From positions 1-7,291 of the forward strand of contig CAJTLI010000068.1 of assembly GCA_910577525.1 (NCBI GenBank): a DNA stretch of 7,291 nucleotides, written 5' to 3'. Both the position numbers and the translations under genes were made by a program. The DNA is from an uncultured Oscillospiraceae bacterium (GTDB lineage: Bacteria; Bacillota; Clostridia; Oscillospirales; Oscillospiraceae). Under the pieces are notes generated by a model. The model searched no databases and was not told the DNA's origin. It worked only from the letters and a program-made list of their open reading frames with translations. Shown here piece after piece: positions 5,168-7,291 of the stretch; the first letter of the stretch is position 1; every line of letters starts with the position of its first letter.

Positions 5168-5404
5168 ATGGATCAGAAAGTCAAGCAGGATTATTGTATC
5201 GGCGCGAACCTCCGTCAGCTGCGGAAGCAGGCCGGGCTCACCCAGGAGCAGGTCGCGGCGAAGCTGCAAGTAGCGGGCATCGACATGTCGCGGGACTTCT
5301 ACGCCCATATCGAATCCGGAGACTACAACGTCCGGGTGAGCGAGCTGTCCGCGCTGCGAAAGATATATCAATGCTCCTACGATGACATTTTCCGGGGCTT
5401 CTGA
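5168..5404 (+). CDS. XRE-type helix-turn-helix transcriptional regulator
   Basis: A 78-aa protein consisting essentially of one XRE/Cro-CI-type DNA-binding domain (about residues 12-65). The segment LRKQAGLTQEQVAAKL at 18-33 carries the first helices, and FYAHIESGDYNVRVSEL at 44-60 is the family's usual recognition-helix and following region. There is no room for a ligand-binding domain, so it probably acts as a simple dimer. The frame opens further upstream at an ATG at 5126, but that codon coincides with the predicted start of transcription and O2; the ATG at 5168 is preferred despite a poor ribosome site (GGGGGTGGG, 5154-5162), which suggests low expression. It is divergent from the SLOG operon and is the only plus-strand gene in the window. 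It likely binds O1 and O2 and represses itself and that operon (inference). Confidence 0.88.
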   Translation: MDQKVKQDYCIGANLRQLRKQAGLTQEQVAAKLQVAGIDMSRDFYAHIESGDYNVRVSELSALRKIYQCSYDDIFRGF

Positions 5405-5405
5405 T

Positions 5406-5711
5406 CTACATCAGGTAGCAATACTCCACCCTCCAGCCGTCCTTTCCGCCGCGTTCCTCGGCCATGTACGCCTCCAAGCGGATGTGCGGGTCGCTGCCGT
5501 CCAGGTTGTGCGCGAAAATACTGTACCCGCCCATGCAGGAGCGGTATGCCTTGTTGTTACTGGATACGACATAGCTCCGGGATTCCAGGGGATAGGGCTT
5601 CTCGAAGCTGTCTTCCGTGAACACGATGCAGCCGGTCAGGTGCTTCTCGGGGCGGGTGCCCTCGTGCTGGAGGAACAGCGCCTTCAGCTCCCCGTAAGTG
5701 ATTTTTTCCAT
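5406..5711 (-). CDS. small conserved-looking protein of unknown function
   Basis: A 101-aa soluble protein without signal peptide or membrane segment. Its middle (HLTGCIVFTEDSFEKPYPLE and SRSYVVSSNNKAY) and end (DGSDPHIRLEAYMAEERGGKDGW) read like a compact folded domain. They remind me of small ICE-borne proteins annotated as LPD28-type (large polyvalent protein-associated) domains, but this is recollection and not firm. The start at 5711 is chosen over the ATG at 5717 because AGGAGG (5719-5724) is 7 nt from the former and only 1 nt from the latter. That ribosome site overlaps the stop of the preceding gene, indicating coupled translation. Its own stop is separated by a single base from the stop of the convergent HTH gene. 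Confidence 0.78.
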   Translation of the reverse strand: MEKITYGELKALFLQHEGTRPEKHLTGCIVFTEDSFEKPYPLESRSYVVSSNNKAYRSCMGGYSIFAHNLDGSDPHIRLEAYMAEERGGKDGWRVEYCYLM

Positions 5712-5718
5712 GTTCATT

Positions 5719-5724
5719 CCTCCT
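5719..5724 (-). promoter_or_regulatory. ribosome binding site overlapping the upstream stop codon
   Basis: AGGAGG on the minus strand shares bases with the TAG stop (5723-5725) of the 124-aa gene and is 7 nt before the ATG at 5711. This selects the start and implies coupling, the same arrangement as at 3554-3560. Confidence 0.75.
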
Positions 5725-6097
5725 ACCAGACTTGCTTCCAGCCGGGGGAGCCGATGAGCTCCGCCAACTGCTTTTTCCGACTTTCGACTTCCTCCTGCTC
5801 ACCCTCGCCCGGGAAGTCGGGCGCGTCCAGGTCGAAAACGTCGGCGCCAACGTCGCCGCCCCTGGCGTATACAGCCTGCACCAGGCCGCCGGACACCTCC
5901 ACAGCGACGGACACGGGGACGGTCCAACTGACTGTCCAGGAGGGACGGTTCTCGGGAATTTCGTAGGTCCATTTGCCGTTCAGCATGGTTCCATGTCCCA
6001 CACGGAAATCCATTTCCGCGCCCTCGTGCTGCGCCTGGCAGTCAAGGGCCTCATCCTTCGAGTAAAATATTTCTTTCCTTTGGATACTGATTTTCAT
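5723..6097 (-). CDS. small acidic protein of unknown function
   Basis: A 124-aa protein that I do not recognise. It has no signal peptide or membrane segment. A central stretch contains a WTVSWTV repeat followed by PVSVAVEV, suggesting beta strands. The C-terminal third is acidic (DVFDLDAPDFPGEGEQEE) and leads into a short charged helix ending in GWKQVW. The ATG at 6097 is preferred over a TTG two codons upstream: TGAGG at 6105-6109 lies 7 nt before it. It follows the helicase gene after a hairpin and is coupled to the 101-aa gene, so the three probably share a transcript. Its place suggests a small accessory protein of the mobile element. Confidence 0.75.
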   Translation of the reverse strand: MKISIQRKEIFYSKDEALDCQAQHEGAEMDFRVGHGTMLNGKWTYEIPENRPSWTVSWTVPVSVAVEVSGGLVQAVYARGGDVGADVFDLDAPDFPGEGEQEEVESRKKQLAELIGSPGWKQVW

Positions 6098-6122
6098 TTG
6101 CAAACCTCATCATATGCGTGCG

Positions 6123-6150
6123 GGGCGGCCAGGCCGAAGCCTGACCGCCC
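6123..6150. repeat. 12-bp stem-loop with UUCG tetraloop after the helicase gene
   Basis: On the minus strand GGGCGGTCAGGC pairs with GCCTGGCCGCCC over 12 positions, one of them a G-U wobble, closed by a TTCG loop, a very stable RNA hairpin. It begins 13 bases after the helicase stop. No T-tract follows on that strand (CCGCACGC), so it is not a canonical terminator; mRNA 3' protection, processing or partial attenuation before the two small genes is more likely. Confidence 0.65.
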
Positions 6151-6162
6151 TATCTTGGTTTA

Positions 6163-7291
6163 TCACGCCGCCGCGTTCCCGCCGCCCTTGCCGCCCAGGT
6201 TCAGCGCTGCGTCCAGCTCCGCCAGCCGGGCGGATTTCCGTTGCAGCTCGGCCTCCATGGCGAAGGGCTTCGCGGCCTCGGCCCGGGCGGACTCCAGCTG
6301 CTGTCGCAGGTCGGCCACCTTGGCCTGGTACTCCTTCATGTGCTCCGGGAGCTTCGCCAGGGCGTTGTCGATGCGGGTGATGTTGCCCGTGGCGCTCTCG
6401 CCCAGGTCGATAGTGTAGGAAACAGCACCCTTGAAGCTGACCTTGTGGTCGCCGAACATGATCATCTGGGCAGTGATGCCGAAGCCCCGGTAGCTGCCGA
6501 TCTCCACGGGGTCCGTCTCGGCGATGGCGGCGGCGGCGTCCATGAGGGCCTCCCCGGCCCTGTCCTTCTCAAGATAATTGCGTCCGTGGACCTTCATGCC
6601 GGCAAAGCCGTTCTCCGGGTGCGGGTGGGCTTTCAACGTCTCCATGTCTGCCCGTATGCCCGCGATTATGGCCTCGGTCTGCTCGATCTCGGCAGGGAAA
6701 CGCTTCATGACGCTGTCCTCCAGCCGGAACTTCTTGGACTGATAATCGGTCTTCATGATGCGCAGCCGGGCGACCTCCACGTCCAGCTCCATGCGCTCCT
6801 TGATACGGGGGTCCCCGGCGCACAGGGCCTTGATCTCGGCGAAGGAGAGGGCCGTCTCGTCCACGTCCTCGCAGGAGCGCAGGGGCGTCCGGCTGGTCAT
6901 GACCTGGGAGATGAATTTCTGCTTGGCCTCCAAGGTCTGCCACAAATAGGCGTCGAAGGTCGATTCGGTCACATAACGGTAGATGTGGACCTTTTCGTTA
7001 TCATTTCCCTGCCGGATGATGCGTCCAGCGCGTTGCGTAAGGTCCCTTGGACGCCATGGTGCGTCCAAGTCGTGCGAGGCTATGAGCCGGTCCTGAATAT
7101 TCGTCCCGGCGCCCATCTTCTGGGTACTGCCGATAAGTACCCGCACCTGGCCGGAGCGGACCTTGGCGAACAGGACCTTCTTCTGCTCGTCGGTGCTGGC
7201 GTCGTGGATGAAGGCGACCTGCTCCGGCGGCATCCCGGCGGCGACCAGCTTCGTCTTGCGAGCCTTCTTTTGCAGGGCGCGGCATTCCTCC
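6163..7291 (-). CDS. large SNF2-family helicase protein, C-terminal part (partial)
   Basis: The frame is open from the right edge (first full codon ending at 7290) to a TGA at 6163, giving 375 residues of a larger protein. The visible start is the second RecA-like lobe of a superfamily II helicase: LIGSTQKMGAGTNIQDRL at about residues 52-69 (motif V region) and QRAGRIIRQGN at about 86-96 (motif VI with the arginine fingers), followed by IYRYVTESTFDAYLWQ. This form is typical of the giant helicase/DNA-methylase polyproteins carried by Firmicutes ICEs; whether a methylase domain lies upstream cannot be seen. After about residue 150 come charged helices, and about residues 300-365 look like a coiled coil, ending in a Gly/Ala-rich tail. 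It probably acts on element DNA during transfer or establishment (inference). The internal ATG at 7233 is not the true start because helicase sequence continues upstream. Confidence 0.9.
   Translation of the reverse strand, partial: EECRALQKKARKTKLVAAGMPPEQVAFIHDASTDEQKKVLFAKVRSGQVRVLIGSTQKMGAGTNIQDRLIASHDLDAPWRPRDLTQRAGRIIRQGNDNEKVHIYRYVTESTFDAYLWQTLEAKQKFISQVMTSRTPLRSCEDVDETALSFAEIKALCAGDPRIKERMELDVEVARLRIMKTDYQSKKFRLEDSVMKRFPAEIEQTEAIIAGIRADMETLKAHPHPENGFAGMKVHGRNYLEKDRAGEALMDAAAAIAETDPVEIGSYRGFGITAQMIMFGDHKVSFKGAVSYTIDLGESATGNITRIDNALAKLPEHMKEYQAKVADLRQQLESARAEAAKPFAMEAELQRKSARLAELDAALNLGGKGGGNAAA

Noticed and set aside
3055..5385. A plus-strand open frame of 776 codons
   Set aside because: It lies opposite the pcfJ-like, pcfK-like and SLOG genes, all with recognisable families and ribosome sites. 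Its product is Gly/Arg/Leu-rich without domains, as expected for the shadow of GC-rich genes.
1..7291. tRNA or rRNA genes, CRISPR arrays, insertion sequences, attachment sites
   Set aside because: I saw no cloverleaf-like sequence, no regularly spaced repeats, no transposase or integrase motifs, and no terminal repeats in the window.

Overview
This window looks like part of an integrative conjugative element (ICE) or related mobile element in a GC-rich, low-oxygen Firmicute, most likely a gut Clostridia/Oscillospiraceae-type organism. Three things support this. Almost every gene has a strong AGGAGG-type ribosome binding site. The promoters are ordinary sigma-A type (TTGATT-N17-TATAAT). The gene set (giant SNF2-type helicase, PcfK-like, PcfJ-like, small orphan ORFs) is typical of ICEs in that group. 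The species assignment is inference; no chromosomal marker or attachment site is present.

Layout, right to left, which is the main direction of transcription. The right edge (7291-6163) holds the C-terminal end of a very large SNF2-family helicase protein. After a strong UUCG-loop hairpin come two small unrecognised genes (6097-5723 and 5711-5406), the second translationally coupled to the first. A single plus-strand gene, a 78-aa XRE-type HTH regulator (5168-5404), then faces this group tail to tail, with one base between the stop codons. Its promoter region is shared with a divergent leftward operon: a YpsA/DUF1273-type SLOG protein (5058-4519), a hairpin, a PcfK-like protein (4440-3559) and a PcfJ-like protein (3546-1564). 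The shared promoter region holds two matching inverted repeats (TGTGTGG-N4-CCACACA type) with centres 53 bp apart, one at each predicted transcription start.

The stretch 895-1563 has no convincing gene, but it is not featureless. It holds two convergent promoters with identical hexamers, a strong hairpin inside the overlap of their predicted transcripts, a 15-bp palindrome just after one start site, a 73-nt compound stem-loop and another 11-bp hairpin. Beyond it, at the left edge (894-1), is the beginning of a secreted or membrane-anchored protein that runs out of the window.

How it may work together (inference): the HTH protein probably represses both itself and the SLOG-pcfK-pcfJ operon through the twin operators. 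Read-through from the helicase side would be antisense to the HTH gene and could relieve that repression. The PcfK-like family includes, as I recall, the anti-Cas9 protein AcrIIA9, so the SLOG-PcfK-PcfJ operon may be an establishment or host-interaction module of the element. The intergenic region next to it is a candidate sense/antisense RNA locus.
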